Shown here in pieces: positions 1 through 13,013 of a DNA stretch of 64,000 nucleotides. Numbering within the stretch: the stretch's first letter is position 1; every line of letters starts with the position of its first letter. The notes beneath the pieces were generated by a model. The model was not told the origin of the DNA. It made no database searches and worked only from the letters and a program-made list of their open reading frames with translations. Source of the DNA: Lichenostomus cassidix (lineage: Eukaryota > Chordata > Aves > Passeriformes > Meliphagidae); assembly GCA_008360975.2 (NCBI GenBank), contig CM039188.1, positions 26,997,944-27,061,943 of the forward strand. The letters are read 5' to 3'. A program made the translations under genes and the position numbers.

Positions 1-1545
1 GAGGAATATGTGGACTGGGAAAGGTGTATAGGTGGTGTCACTTCTGGCTCCCTGGGGAATACTCCTGGCAGCTGTATGCCTCTCCAGAAGGGGTCTTGCT
101 GCCAGAAGCAGTATGACAAAGAGTCTTGGCTGATTTAAACCCATGTTCCTATGGATCTATAGGGATATGATGTTTATTATGAAGTTGAGCATGATTTTTA
201 ATCAGGAGGGTAGTGATGGTCTTCACAAGGCTTCCCAAAAAAGAAAAATTTACCTGAAGATCTGAACAGACCTAGAAGGAACAGACATTTTTGAAGGGTG
301 TTAATATTTTAAGGGGTCTTTGAGGCACTGGAGGAAGCCTGGATTTAGCCCTCGACTCTGTAAGCTCTGTAAATTGCAAGCTACTTTGTATTTTTGCTGA
401 GCTCTTGTCTGTCTCAAAAATGTATTCATTTTCAGATGCATAGTGAGGATCACATATCACAGCTGAAAGTTCTTTGGGGGATGAGCTCTCTTCCTGTTCC
501 TGCTTCCCAGCTTCCTCTGGCTGAGTTAGACTTGTGCCAGCCCTTGGGCACCCTCGGGGGTTTCCATGCCCCTTGGCTGGGTGCTGTATTAGGACAGCAG
601 TGGCATCTGTCACATTTCTTAGAACTGCTCTGGGATGGGGGTGCATGTTGAAACTCAGGAATCATATTTGCATGTGTAATTTTTGAGTATGTGGCATTTT
701 GGGTGGGTTTGAAAACTTTTCTATGCACAGGATTACAGGTGTTGTCTTGGTTGGTTTCTGAGCGAGAAGGGTGAAAAATGGAGTGTGCCATGGAGCTACA
801 CATGTCTTATTTGGTGCATTTTCTTTAGCAATAGAATTAGAGAGTCCCTGTTTAACTTCTAATTATCTTTAGAGATTTAATAAGACTGAAATTAAATGGG
901 AAATTACTTCAGTGTGCTATTGGATGGACCCTTGTTGTTTACATGGTTAAAATTAGCTGCAATTCATCACATGATGCTTGAGTGTTTATGTACATTTTGT
1001 GCCTTGAGTGTTTCATTTCCTGAGAACTGTAAATACAAGTGCACAGAACTGTTAGGATTTTTGTATATCTAACTTGAAATCAAAAGCTTACATACTTGCC
1101 TGGATCTGGTTCACCAAGGAGGTTTTATTAAGCTCCTAGTTACAAGGTGAGACTTAGAAGCAATATATGTCAGTCTTCATTATGTTCCCGTATAAGCAAG
1201 AAGAGGCAATGAAGAATGCAATATTTTATGATAGTTTACATTAAACAAATTGAATAGAATGGTGTTATCTTTCACTAATATTTGGAATACAGTGAGCAAA
1301 GTTTTATATTGAGTTTGAAGATGAGACGTATTACTTGTAAAAGTGGAATGTAATCTATTTCTTGATCCTTTTTTGTAAAATTATATATACTTACGTGGGT
1401 TGCATAGACAATCTTAGTAACTTTATTTTGCTTAAATTAAATTTACACAGCAATGCTATTGTAGTGATTACATTAGGAAGTAGAGAGAAAACTTCAGTAA
1501 TCAGATTCTGGTTTTAATCAAGATTGGCTTGTCTTTTGACACCAT

Positions 1546-1585
1546 GAAAGTTTTTATTGTATGAGAAAGTTTTTATTTGTATGAG
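1546..1585 (+). repeat. Near-exact tandem duplication of about 19 bp
   Basis: The unit gaaagtttttattgtatga is repeated with one extra T in the second copy. It lies in intron 1. Confidence 0.9.
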
Positions 1586-2224
1586 TAGTTATTCCTTTCC
1601 TGAATATCAAACTCTAATTCACTGCTGTCTCTTAAGTCATGCATCTTGGTTTCCATCTCTGAGACATTTGATAGTTCTTTCTCTTCCACCTGGGAATTTT
1701 GAGATTAAATCCTTTAATGGCAGTCTGACAAAATCATCATGAATATTGAGTATGAGTACTAAATTGGACCTTACTGATATCAAAATGTCTTAAAACTGTT
1801 CTCTGTATAAAATAAACTCCACATGATGGATAAACAGAATTGTGCATGGCAGCTTTCGTGTTTGGAGTTGCTGGATTGTCACTTGGTGCTGCATGCATGG
1901 AAACACTGGTTTTGCTTTCAGGAGACCTTTTGTTACCTCTGCCTCACATCTGAGGTCACTGGGACACAAGGGAGGTGACTCCAAGTGAACTTGTTTTCCC
2001 TTAGATTTTAGTCTAGGAAGTGTTAGTACAGCCTACAAGAAATATGCATGGGAAAACTTTCAAAAATATGAATAGAATGGCAGAGGAGCAAGTAGGAAAG
2101 GAAAGTGTGATGCAGATATTAGAGAGTAGTCTCATCATAAACAACTTGATTCTGCTTAGTATTTATAGTGTTAGGATCCAATTACTACGATTATTAGAGA
2201 GGAGCCTCTGCCCGAATTAAGGTG

Positions 2225-2790
2225 CAAACAAGACCATATATCCAAGTCCATAGTATAGATTTTATTTAACAGTAAATATGAGGTAGAGAGAGATAGAAAG
2301 AAATGGGAAGAGGAGAGTGACAGACAGATTAAGTAGAAAGGTATCACCACCTGTGGATCCAGACAGCATCCTGTTAGTCCTCTTCTGCTCTATTCGTTGG
2401 TGGAGGTCCCAAGGTCACTCAAAATTTTCACCATTATAAATGGTGAAAGCAAACAAAGGAGTTAATGCTCATTTGGCTACACAGTTCTTTTATTCTACTG
2501 GTTAAATGATTCCCTTTCTTCCAATGCTAATTAGTCCCATGCTCAGTCTTTCTCTCCTTTTGAGCTGGTGGGCTTCCCATCTTAAATGGGTGGGCTGTGG
2601 CTTCTGCCTGCTGGACCCAGTCAGAGCTAATTTACAGCCCAGTTACTGAGTTGTCTTTCCCTGTGGATTCTTTCTGTTCATTATCAATGCTCCCCTAGCT
2701 TGTTTGTCTCTTCCTACTCTGGGATAAAAGGAAAATACTACTACCTTTATCTTATCTCAGGTTCCCATCAGGTGGTTTAACTTATTGTCC
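2225..2790. repeat. Possible degraded LTR-type element
   Basis: The stretch begins with a T-rich gattttatttaacagt (an AATAAA in reverse complement at about 2261-2266), followed by a purine-rich gagagagatagaaag section and GC-moderate sequence up to gggataaaaggaaaatac. The composition differs from the adjoining intron and recalls antisense solo LTRs of songbird endogenous retroviruses. I can define neither terminal repeats nor target-site duplications, and no viral gene is seen, so the call is tentative. Confidence 0.3.
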
Positions 2791-4170
2791 AAATTTCCAG
2801 GAATTCATGGATGCCTATTCATACATTCAGGATGGGGAGTTTGGTGGTAGCAGATGAGCTGTTACTTTATACTGTTTGCCATAGTGGGCAAAGTCCTTTG
2901 GTGATCTTGCAAGTGTTTCAGGCTATTACAACCTTTAAGTCTCTTACAAATGGCAAAGGTTTTAACTCCAACAAGAGCAGCAAGAAGCTTTTTTGGATTG
3001 AATGAAAGTTAAATGTGAGTATAATTGCTTCAGCTAAGAAAGGAGCGGGGGGAGAATGCCTTGACTCATAAGAAGTGAAAGGTGCATGAATTTGTTGAAT
3101 ATGGAGGTGGTTGATGCACTTAAACCAAATACAAAAGAGGTTTGATACCTGTTTTACTCCAGTCTGTCTCTCGTATCCTGTAGACATCTACGGCATGCTA
3201 TTAATGATGTGTATTTCATTATCTTGTAAGTGATACTGATCCACACCTATCAAATTCTGTGAAAGGGATTAATTTTCCTAAGCTAACAAATCTTGGAAGA
3301 AATGAGGTGAAGTGTTGCTTTTCATGTGGAGAGATGAAAGAAGCAATTAGAGAGCTGAATATAGGTAAAATCCCACTAGAGCAGATATTTGATCAGCTTG
3401 GTTTTACAAAATTTATTTTGATGAGTGCTGGTCTGTGTATTTGTATAGGCATACTTTTCCTCTATACCATCTGAAGAAAAGAAAAAGGAAGACTGAACTA
3501 AACTTGGCTTTTGTTGCTTAATTTTATATATTGTGGCTACATGAATGTCCACAGAGAGAATGGCAAGTGCTTCCAGAAGTGAGGACTCATTAGAGAACTG
3601 ATTGGCCCACCTACCTTGGAGTCAGGCGTGCTGCAGAAGACCACTTGACACACCATGATTAGCAGCGCAGAGTGCTTTAATTACGTTCTGATGAGTTGTA
3701 TTAACTTGACGCTGCTATGATTCATCACAGCAATGCAACATTGATTCTTGGTAGCACTTCCCATACCTCCTGCTGGGCCAGGCTGATTTGAAAAGTGTCA
3801 ATCATGGCTATAGACAGATGTCCTCTACTGGTGCTAGGTCTTTCTGTCAGCTGGGATTCCACCCCAGCTCTGATTGCTGCCGTGTTTCCATACTTTCTCT
3901 TTAGGCTGCTCTCCTTTATGAATCTGCTGTACCCTTTACACTCTTCACATGGGTCTTTGCAGCTGTGCAGGGGTGCTGGCACAGCTGAAACACCACATAC
4001 TGAAGCATTTCAGGAAGCTGCATTATGGACTTGAAAAAACTTTCCCATGATGGGAAGTAAAATAATGATGTTTGCATTTAGCTCATATGACAGTAGTAAT
4101 GGCCATGTTATCTGAGGATAATGCTCTTTTGAAGCTTTGGTGCACTGCAGAGATGGGCACAGTGAGCATG

Positions 4171-4422
4171 GGGTGATAGCCATAAAGTAAAACACAAGAA
4201 GTTCCACCTCAACATGAGGAACAACTTTATGTTGTGGGTGGCAGAGCACTGGAACAGGTTGCCCATGGAGGTCATGGAGTCATGTCTCCTGACTGGAGAC
4301 ACTCAAAATCCATCTGGATGCATTTCTGTGTAACCTGTTCCAGGTGACCCAGCCTTGGCAGAGGGGTTGGACTAGAGGATCTCCAGAGGACTCTTCCAAC
4401 CCTAACAATTCTGTGATTCTGT
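4171..4422 (+). mobile_element. CR1 LINE, 3' end fragment
   Basis: This matches the 3' end of an avian CR1 retrotransposon in sense orientation. Landmarks in order are gaagttccacctcaacatga, gagcactggaacaggttgcc, ggttggactagaggatctcc, ttccaaccctaac and the terminal repeat attctgtgattctgt. The element is heavily 5'-truncated, as CR1 insertions usually are, and has no intact reading frame. The 5' boundary is approximate because similarity fades upstream of 4190. Its presence is the main reason to assign the window to a bird (or other sauropsid). Confidence 0.9.
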
Positions 4423-6598
4423 ATGCAACTTGATATACCTTAATGTTGGGAAATTGATGAATAGGGAAATCATTTAGCAGTGTAAGATATGATCCCTTAC
4501 TTTTCTTATGCAGCTCCTAACACAAGCAGAATTAAAGCACTGAAGCATTCCTGAACTGGGTCAGGACACAGGTCCAGACAGGAAGATATTTTGTCAACAG
4601 CAGCTTTTAGAAGTTGACTAGAGGGGCTATAATACCAGGGCAACTGTGCACTGATACATCCCTTCTTGTATGTGCAGTACTTTTACTACCCTCATAACCT
4701 TCTCTTGACCCAAGCTGTTTCCAATCTGACTGCTTCTTTTCTACTTCCTACCTCACCTGTGTTGTGGTATGCCTATCTTGTCCTCCTATTTTCTCCCGTT
4801 CTCCACTCCTCTTGGTTGATGAGGAGTAGGAGAGGTTGGATGCAAGCTCAAAGGAGTGAGAAAAGCCCATGGACAGATGAGACGGGGACAGTATGGAGCA
4901 AGGTAGTGGGTGAAGTATGGGAGGCACTGAAACAAGATCTGGAGCCACAGGGCAGGGAGTGCTGGAAATGGGAGAGGTGGAGGAAGGAGTTGAGTAAGGA
5001 GGCACAGGGAAATAAGTACTGCAAGAGGCAGTAGGAAATGGGACTGAGGTAGCCAGCAGCAAACAGAGGTGCCCACAAGCACTGTAGGTCAGCAGCTTGG
5101 CTTTTGTGAACTGCGAGAGGCGCTTTTAAAACCAGGAGCTGGGAATCTCTTGGGACACAATTGGCCTTTTTGCCTTTTCCCATCTCCAACAAGGTCCCGG
5201 TGTTTTGCCTCTTCTCAGCCAAAACTCTGAACTCTGGCTGGCACTGTGTCTTGTCAGCCAGAGGGTGAATTGGCCCTTCCTTCACCGCTGCCTTCCCTGA
5301 GGTGTCCCAAGGCACAGCCGCCTGCTCCCTGCGGGGCTCTCAGGGCGCTGCTGACGCAGAGCAGGGCGGCTGTTCCCTCTGGTGTGGCTTTGGTGCTGAC
5401 GGATGTCTGGCCTCGTGATGGAGGCACCAGTGGGATGCTGAAGAGGATGTGGCCCCTCTGGCTTATATCTCTCCCCTTCTGGAAAGCTCTGTGGAATGGG
5501 ACTGAAAATGCTAAAATACTGTTTTGTTGTCCACTGCCTTGCTGCATTTTAAAACATTGGAATTTTTCCAGTGTCCTTTCTTCTGGGAGTTTTTAATAGT
5601 GTGGCAGCCAAGCTACATAAAGGTAGCTGGTGCTAACTTTTATAATGTGAATGACAGCAATAATTTCTCTGTTATCAAAGTCCCCTGGGCTTTCTCATAG
5701 ATTTTTTTATTATGAAAGTAGTAAAGTACTTAGGATAGTTGTATTGCATTCATTTTGCTAACTGTATGTTTATACTGTATTTATGATTCCAAACCATTAT
5801 TTTAAAATTCTGCTAAAGAAAAAGAAGAGTAGATCAGCTGTTATTCTGCAAAAGCTGAATCTATTTCCTTTAAATAAGACCGAGTCTTTCCTTCAAAGAA
5901 TTAACATGTTTATTTTTCCTATCAGAAGAAACTAAGTATGAACAAAGAAAGATCATTTTCACTTGGTAGGGCTGAACTAGCCCCAGTTTACTGATTTCTG
6001 AGCTCTAGTAAAAGCATTACACAACTGCATAAACAAAACAATTTTTATTCATTATTTTCAGGTGATGTTTTTAGGAGTTAGTGTCATGTTATGTTTTAGG
6101 AATGAAAAACAAGTCTGAGGCAAGCACAACGATGAGGTTCATTACTGGTTAATAAAGTTTGGGTATTTTCTGCATTGCTGATTTTCACCTGTGCATTTTT
6201 TTGTTCTGGTAAGAAATGCCTTGCTTGTGGGAGAGGAGCCATGTAAAACAGGGATATTCGCTTGCCTTTTCAGACCAAAGAACCAGATAGTGTGTAAAAT
6301 AGGTCCTGAAATAATCTTCCCTGTCGTGAAGATCTGTAGTCTGGCATTGTCAAATAAAAATACTTGGTTTCTATAAAATATTTGTTTAAAAACACCCAAC
6401 CCCCCAAAACCATGGTCAGTGCTGAGAAGAGCAGAAGTAAATTGAAGAAATACGATGTTTTGGCAGTTGTTTACAACATTTTACAAATTTTCTTGGAGAA
6501 TATTTGAATTCTCCCAGTGTCGTCATGGTATATCCTTAACAAAGCAGACCAAAGACCTGACACAAATTTATTTAAGAAGCATTTTTTGTTATATTGTT

Positions 6599-6618
6599 AT
6601 ATATTATAAATAATATAT
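6599..6618. repeat. 8-bp TA-rich inverted repeat
   Basis: The arms atatatta (6599-6606) and taatatat (6611-6618) flank a 4-base loop in intron 1. It is low complexity and probably not functional. Confidence 0.85.
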
Positions 6619-9600
6619 GTTCAGGGCAAGGGTAATTGTGGCTTTCTCTCAGTGGTGGCATTCAGAGCTACTCCATCACTTCCTGTAATTTTGTTTTTTT
6701 AATGCTTCTCACGTGCATGTGCTATTGTGGCTCTCTAGCTGTGCTGTAGCTGTAATTGTGCTGCAGGAGCTTGTGATCAATGCTCCAACTTCCTCAAAAG
6801 CTGTAAATTAAGCTTTCTCATGCAGATTTTTAGTAGGGAGGATTTTTTACATTTTTCCTGTTTTTAGAGCTGGAGATCTGTGACTCAGCCAGAGAGAGTG
6901 GTGTGTTTTGAGAGGTCTTCTGCTTTTTGCAAAGAATACTGGTGTTTTTCTGGAATACAGGACATCAGTATACAGTATAACTGCAATTAGCAAATTTTGT
7001 TTTACTTCATTTTTTGATGAGAGCCATGACTTTTGAATAGTTGAGAAAGGTGGTGGTATCATAATTTTAATGAATCACATGAACCTAAAGAAATGATCAG
7101 GAACCTTAAAAAATATAATGGGTTTAGGACTCATTATAGTGCTGCAAAAGATGTCTTTTAGAATGAACTATGTACCCTAAATGGTGCCTGATGCATTTTA
7201 ATGTTAAAGTAACACTGAAACTGTTCACACAGAGAAAATTTGAAAGCTCACTCCAGTGACCTTTTATATAAGTCACAAGACCTGCATGGGTATTACATCA
7301 GTGAGGCTCTTCCAGCTCTTTATTTCCCCCACTCACTGCAGGGATAATAAAAAGGAGAAACCTTGCACTTAGTGTCCTGCTTAGCAGATGCACTAGGCAG
7401 TATTTAATGTAGCTACCAATCCTTGCTGCATGGTTGCTTCTTGATACTCTGTTGAGGCAAAGCAAAATGCCTCTGTACTTCTTAAAAAGAAGAATTTCAT
7501 GCACCATTGAGTGGTGCAAGCAAGTACCACCAAGATAACAACAGAGCATCTTCCCTGGTAGATGTGTGTGAGAGAGATTGTTTTTGCTTTCTGTTGCCAC
7601 AGGTAAGGCTCTGTAGTTAGTTGTGTGGTAACTGAGTCTGCTGTGCAATTGGGAGTTCTTGAAAGGAGTGGAAAGAGAACAGAAAGTGCTTCCCTCCCCT
7701 TATGTGGTGCTGTAAGGGCTTAAGTTGTTGGTGTTCATTCAGGAATACAAAACAGAGAGCTAGAGCAAAGGCTTCTTGTGTTGTGCTTTCTGTTGTCTTG
7801 TTAGTGACATCGCTGCTTCAGCTTCAGAATTAATGAGGAGGTTTAGCCCCCCAACTGCGTCATTGGCTATTTTTGTCAGTTGTGCTGCATCGCTCTGTAT
7901 GTACACACTAGCACGTCCCGTTATGTAGATTTAATTTTATGAAATGGCAAAGATGGATTCAATGATTCACCTGAATCTTCATGTTTTATTAGATATTGGT
8001 GTTGAGAGAAGAAAGCAGCTACCTGTGGTGAGACAAGAAAGAACAACTCATACAAGTGTTTCTTAATGTCACAGATTTAGCAAGCACTGAAATAGCTCTT
8101 TTTTGTTGTATCCCAGCACTGCACTCAGCTCAGGTGAAGTGAAAACCTGATTTAACAGACTTTCTAATACTAATGGTGAGACTGACTCCTGCTTCCCTGT
8201 GTTTATAGCCTGAATAAACAAGGCAGAGGGCAGGGGAAAGAGAGAAAGGGGAAGCAGAAAAGTGGCCTGCCCAGTTTCATAAGACATGTTGAGAGATGCA
8301 GGTCCTGCTGCCCCAGGCCAGTGCTCTCTCTCAGAGATTCTCTGCAAGCATTGAGGGAGAATCATTGCACTTGGATTACTTTCAGATAAAATGGATGCTT
8401 TCTGCAGTAAAACATATAATAATAATAATTGGCTAAAATAATTGGTCTCCTTTGAAGCCAAAAAATGTTATTAAAGAATGAGATATTCTAGTAGAGGGTC
8501 TAAAACTAATGATCAAAATCATCATTTTGGTCTTCAGGCAAATACCATTCAGCTCAGCACTTCGTTTATCTATTCAGGCAAAATGTCAGTCTCTGGATGG
8601 CTGAATAGAATTTACAACAGTTGTATAAACTTGCAATGCAGATTTCTAATTTACATAGTTTGCCATTTTTTCTCATTGTTAATGTTAAACTGTTAAAATG
8701 CTTAAAAATCCTTCACTGCCATGTGGAAGGAAGCTTCATTACTTGTAAACTACCTTTTCATACATCTGAAAGCTTAGATTAAGCCTGTTCAGTTCTTAAA
8801 AACAGGACTATTTTATTCATAGTACCAGACTTCTAAATTGCTGCACAAACTCTGAAATACTTGCTCTGTGTTTACAGGTGTAGTGTGTCACCAACCGTGG
8901 TTAAATCTGTGGTAGTGGAGCCAACTCTGTAAAGAACTTGGGTCATTAAGTTTGTAATAACTAAGTGTAGAGGAGTAGAGAGCAGGAGAATTAAGTGATA
9001 CTTTCCCTGACATATTTTTAGAGACTGATTACGTGCTTGCCTAATACACTGCGATAATGTTGAAACAGGTAAAGTCCACTGTTCACATAGGTTTGGCTCC
9101 ATCAATGCCAAATGAGGTGAAAGCACCCTGCAGCCTCATGACGTGGTTTTTATAGCTTGTTGTTCTTTCAAACAGGTGCAGTCAAGTTCTTGTGTCTAGA
9201 GTAAACAGAAAAAGATATGCTTCAATGAATGTGGGGAGGGGCGTGTTTGGAGAAGAATAAAAATAACTTAAAAACAGGAACAGTATTTACAATACAGACC
9301 AGAAGTGAGCAGTGCAATTAGAGTATGTACTTAAGTGCCTTGGTTACCTTACAGTCAGGGTGCACATAAAGAAAGATGCAGCAGCTCAGGAATTGTGGAG
9401 TGGTTGTGTGATTGTCATAATAACTCTCAATTGCATTCTATTTAGTTTTGTTTCTCACAATTATGTTCTGTCAGCTTCCATATCTGTTTTAGTAGTTATA
9501 TGTGTTCAGTCATTTCCCTCAAGATGAGTGTCTTCTCTGTGAAACACTTGACTGGCTAAATTTTGTGCTTTGAGTCGCTGAGCTGTATTGTGGTTTTTTA

Positions 9601-10738
9601 CAAGATTCTTAACTAACCTCAGAATTTGGGAGGGATGCTCTCCTTACAGAGATGCACATGATGATGTTTATGCAGAGAATGGATGTTCTTCATCTGAGAG
9701 GTACACTGGAAAAAAGAAAAGATGAGTATTGGCCCTCATGCTTTCAGTTTGCACACAGCCTTGCTATGTGTGTTCAACAAGTGCTAGCAGCAGGGATGAC
9801 TTTATCTTTGGGTCAGATCTAGTCCTTGGCACTAGTCTATCTTCCTGATTTGGCAGGGGCTTCCCTGTGGGTTCCCCCTATCAGTGGTGATGACACTTCT
9901 GGGATATTGGCTTTACTGAATTTCTGACCCCAATGAGAAAGTTTGTCCAAACCACAGGAACTATTTTATTTCAGCTTGTTGTGTTTGTGTACCGAGTTTG
10001 TTTCCTAAAAATTATATTTTGCAAATAAGTCAATTTATATAGAAATGTCAAACTCCTGCTGATAGCCTTTGTGTTAACTGGGGAGCAATTGCTGACAGAT
10101 TCTGTTGCAACAGCTGTAAGATACTATAAAGAGAAACTGCCTCTCTAAAGAACATTACCTCCTATGTCTACATTTCAAGAAGCTTCTAGTACATATTTCA
10201 TCTGGGCATCTCAATCTGCCAACTGTTTATGTAAGACAGAAATTGGAGCACAGTGTCTGGTGGAATCTGCCCTGCAGCCCTCCACTGAAAGATGGAACTG
10301 GGCTGTGTTGTGGATTAGTGTAGGAAAGGATTTTCTTGTGCCCTAGACAAGACTGAGGGTTGAAATGTAGCTCTTGGTTTAATTTATTTGATGCAGGTTC
10401 TGGTATGATAGAGCTTGATTCTTATATTTTGATGCCAGATGGATGCTGTCACCTGTCTTTCAGTGTTTAAATTGAATTGGCTTCATTTTCAATCAGAAAA
10501 AATAGTACTCAGGTCCTAAATCTTTCCAGATGAAATTTGGATGCTCTCTTGGCAGTGCCACATAAAGCCAGGGGAATGAATGGAAGCACTTGGCTTCAGC
10601 TTGCTTTAAAAACAGGTGTTTGAAAGGGGGCAGTAACAGAAGGATCAGCATCAAGTAGCCAGAGAGAAAGGGAGGTCCAGGTTGTGCTTAGTAGCACCCA
10701 GTGGCAGAAGCACCAATTAGTAGCACTAATGATATCTT

Positions 10739-10878
10739 GGCCATCAGACTGAGATTGGAGCATGGTGCTAGTGGTGCTGATAACACCACGGTTGTGGGTT
10801 CAATCACTGTATGAACCATTCACTTAAGACTTAATCCTTTTGGGTCCCTTCCACCTCAAAATAATCTGTGAATCTGTA
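10739..10878 (+). mobile_element. tRNA-derived SINE with CR1 tail (TguSINE1-like)
   Basis: The left part resembles a tRNA-Ile head: ggcc...actgag...gagcatggtgct, then gataacacca and the B-box-like ggttgtgggttcaatcac. The right part is a CR1-type tail: cacttaagacttaatccttt, gggtcccttccacctcaa and the end repeat aatctgtgaatctgt. This head-plus-tail structure is that of TguSINE1, known from zebra finch and other passerines, which is mobilised by CR1 LINEs. The copy has mutations and a 9-bp near-duplication in the anticodon region (10763-10780), so it is an old insertion and not a working tRNA gene. Confidence 0.8.
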
Positions 10879-12974
10879 ATTTTAGATTACCTACATATGA
10901 CCTGGTAGTTGTTCTCTCTTGCATGCAGTGTTTGTATTTGGTTCCCAGTTTTTATTGATGCTATTCTTGAGAATTTATTTATTTTCCATTGAGTTTCCAA
11001 ACACAATTTGTGCTTCTCTACAGTCAAGTGCAGAATCTGAGGCCAGCTCAATATACTGACTTTTCAAGTTTGTTCCATGTGTTAGCAGAAAGACTGGGAC
11101 CACATCTCAGCTATGAAGTATTTTTACATCAATGAAAAGGTTCTTTTCTTTTGAAAATTGTATTGCTCGATGCAAGGATGCCTCTTCTGAAAGAGGATTG
11201 CCACTTATCCTCCTTAATAACTGTAGTCAATTTGGCAAAGAGCAGGCACAATGCAAGTTTTATTCACTGTGTTTAGTAGAAAGCCAATTTTTTTGGTATT
11301 TTAATCATGTCAAAGATAATTGATGTTATGAGAGAAAATGTTACAGCTATTAGTATAATTTTGCTAGGCTTACATTCAAAATCCAAAGATTTCTGGAAGA
11401 TAGTGAGTGTGTGGAGTGCTTTCAGGATTCCCTTATAAAGGGAGCTGTTTAATTAAGCCTTTTTTTAATTATAGTTAAATGTAAAGGCATGTATTAAGAA
11501 GGGAGAGAAGCAGACCCATCATATGAAACAGAGATTGGTATCCAGCAAGGAAACCCATTTAAAAAGAATGCTTGAGCAATAAGGAGGGCATTTAAACAAG
11601 ACATAAAAACAATTCCATGTCCAAAGAAAAGTTGTGGAAGACTTGGAGCTCAGTACTTTGCTTACTGAACCCAAATATAAAAGTTCTTTTTTATAGGTTA
11701 ATTTCACAGAAGGAAACATGCAGGAACTATGGTTTGTTTTGTCAAGAAAAGCAAAACAAGAACTTATTTAAATTTGCTTTAAATTTGGAGGAAGAGCACA
11801 ATTTAACAGTGAATTGTTGGAACAGCTGTTGCAATTGGTGAGTTTTTAATTTCCTGGTGTATGTGGACCAAGACAGAATTTCGCAATCTTTTTTCCCTTA
11901 GCTAGATATGTTTTAGTCAAAATAACAAGGAAGTTAAGCAAATGCTGTCAGTTCAGTGTCAGGAGGGACCATTCGCACTTTCAGCCTGGTCTTTAAAAAC
12001 TGTGAAAAAGTGCAGCAGGCTGATGTCACTTGTTTCTACTTAGAGCCTTGTTGTACTTGGTGTTTGAGAGAACTGATTTTAGTAGCTGCAGTGGGAGTTG
12101 GGAAACCCCTCAGATCATAACACACCCGAGAGCAGCGTGTGTGCTCTGTATGAGGGAAATCACTGCTGCTGTGCCAGGGGAAGGGCTGAACTTCCATAAA
12201 AAAAAGGAGAAAGGAGGAAACTCGTCTGTTCTGCCCATCCAACTGGGATTTCCCCCTAGATCATTCATTGGAGGGGGAAGCCAAACCCAAACAATGTGTG
12301 TCATGTGTGTGATGCTCTGTGCTGGAAGGGCTGCTTGCAGTGGGCTGTAGCAGTAGTGGGGAACCAAGGGAGCTGCTGTGCTGGGCTCAGGTGGGACACA
12401 GGAATGTGTTAATGGCATTTGCCTCCTGAATGACAAATTGTAATGTATACATTGTTGGAATGAGGACTTCATTGTAACCATGCAACATCTTTTGTTAAGT
12501 TTCTTATTAAACCGGGCATAATAATTCACTCATTGGGTTGCAAGTCAGTAATGTGGGGGGTGAGGGAATGGGTTTTTTTTTTCATATACTTTGAAAACTA
12601 TCTTGAAAGTAAGATGTGCTGAAAGAGTTGTGGGGGATCAGCACCCATGTATTGGTTCCAGCATGGTGGGGTTCTGCTTGTGCTCTGTGCTGGGCTGTGA
12701 GTGGTGAGGGATTGTGGGTTGAGAGTTTGTTAAATCTGTAGTAGTGGCCAGAGTTTGGAGACAGTTGTTTTGAAAAGAATTATAAAGCAGCAAATGCAGC
12801 ATTGACTGCCGAAGTCATAAAGCAGATGGTGTTATGAGCCACAGGAGGGTTAAACAGTTGAACAATATCGACTGTTACACTCATAAATGATAATTAATAT
12901 GTCTTTTTTATTACCGACTCAATTTCTGCTGCTTGCTTGGACTTTTCTGTGGCTGTCAATGAGGTTTGGCTGTT

Positions 12975-13013
12975 CTGTTTGCTCAAGAGCCACTGTTTGC
13001 TCAAGAGCCACTG
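12975..13013 (+). repeat. 18-bp exact tandem duplication
   Basis: The unit ctgtttgctcaagagcca occurs twice in direct succession (12975-12992, 12993-13010) and is followed by ctg. It lies in intron 1. Confidence 0.95.

Noticed and set aside
3259..3474. A 71-codon frame ending in a hydrophobic segment with a CFSCG motif
   Set aside because: The cysteine pattern lacks the histidine and fourth cysteine of a zinc knuckle. It matches no family I know, and frames of this size are common by chance in this window.
4848..5315. A 155-codon open frame on the minus strand
   Set aside because: It shows no recognisable domain and overlaps open frames on the other strand. The composition is strongly pyrimidine-biased, which lowers stop-codon frequency.
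10755..10815. Possible tRNA-Ile gene
   Set aside because: The tRNA-like part is mutated, carries a duplication in the anticodon arm and is fused to a CR1-type tail, so it is a SINE head.
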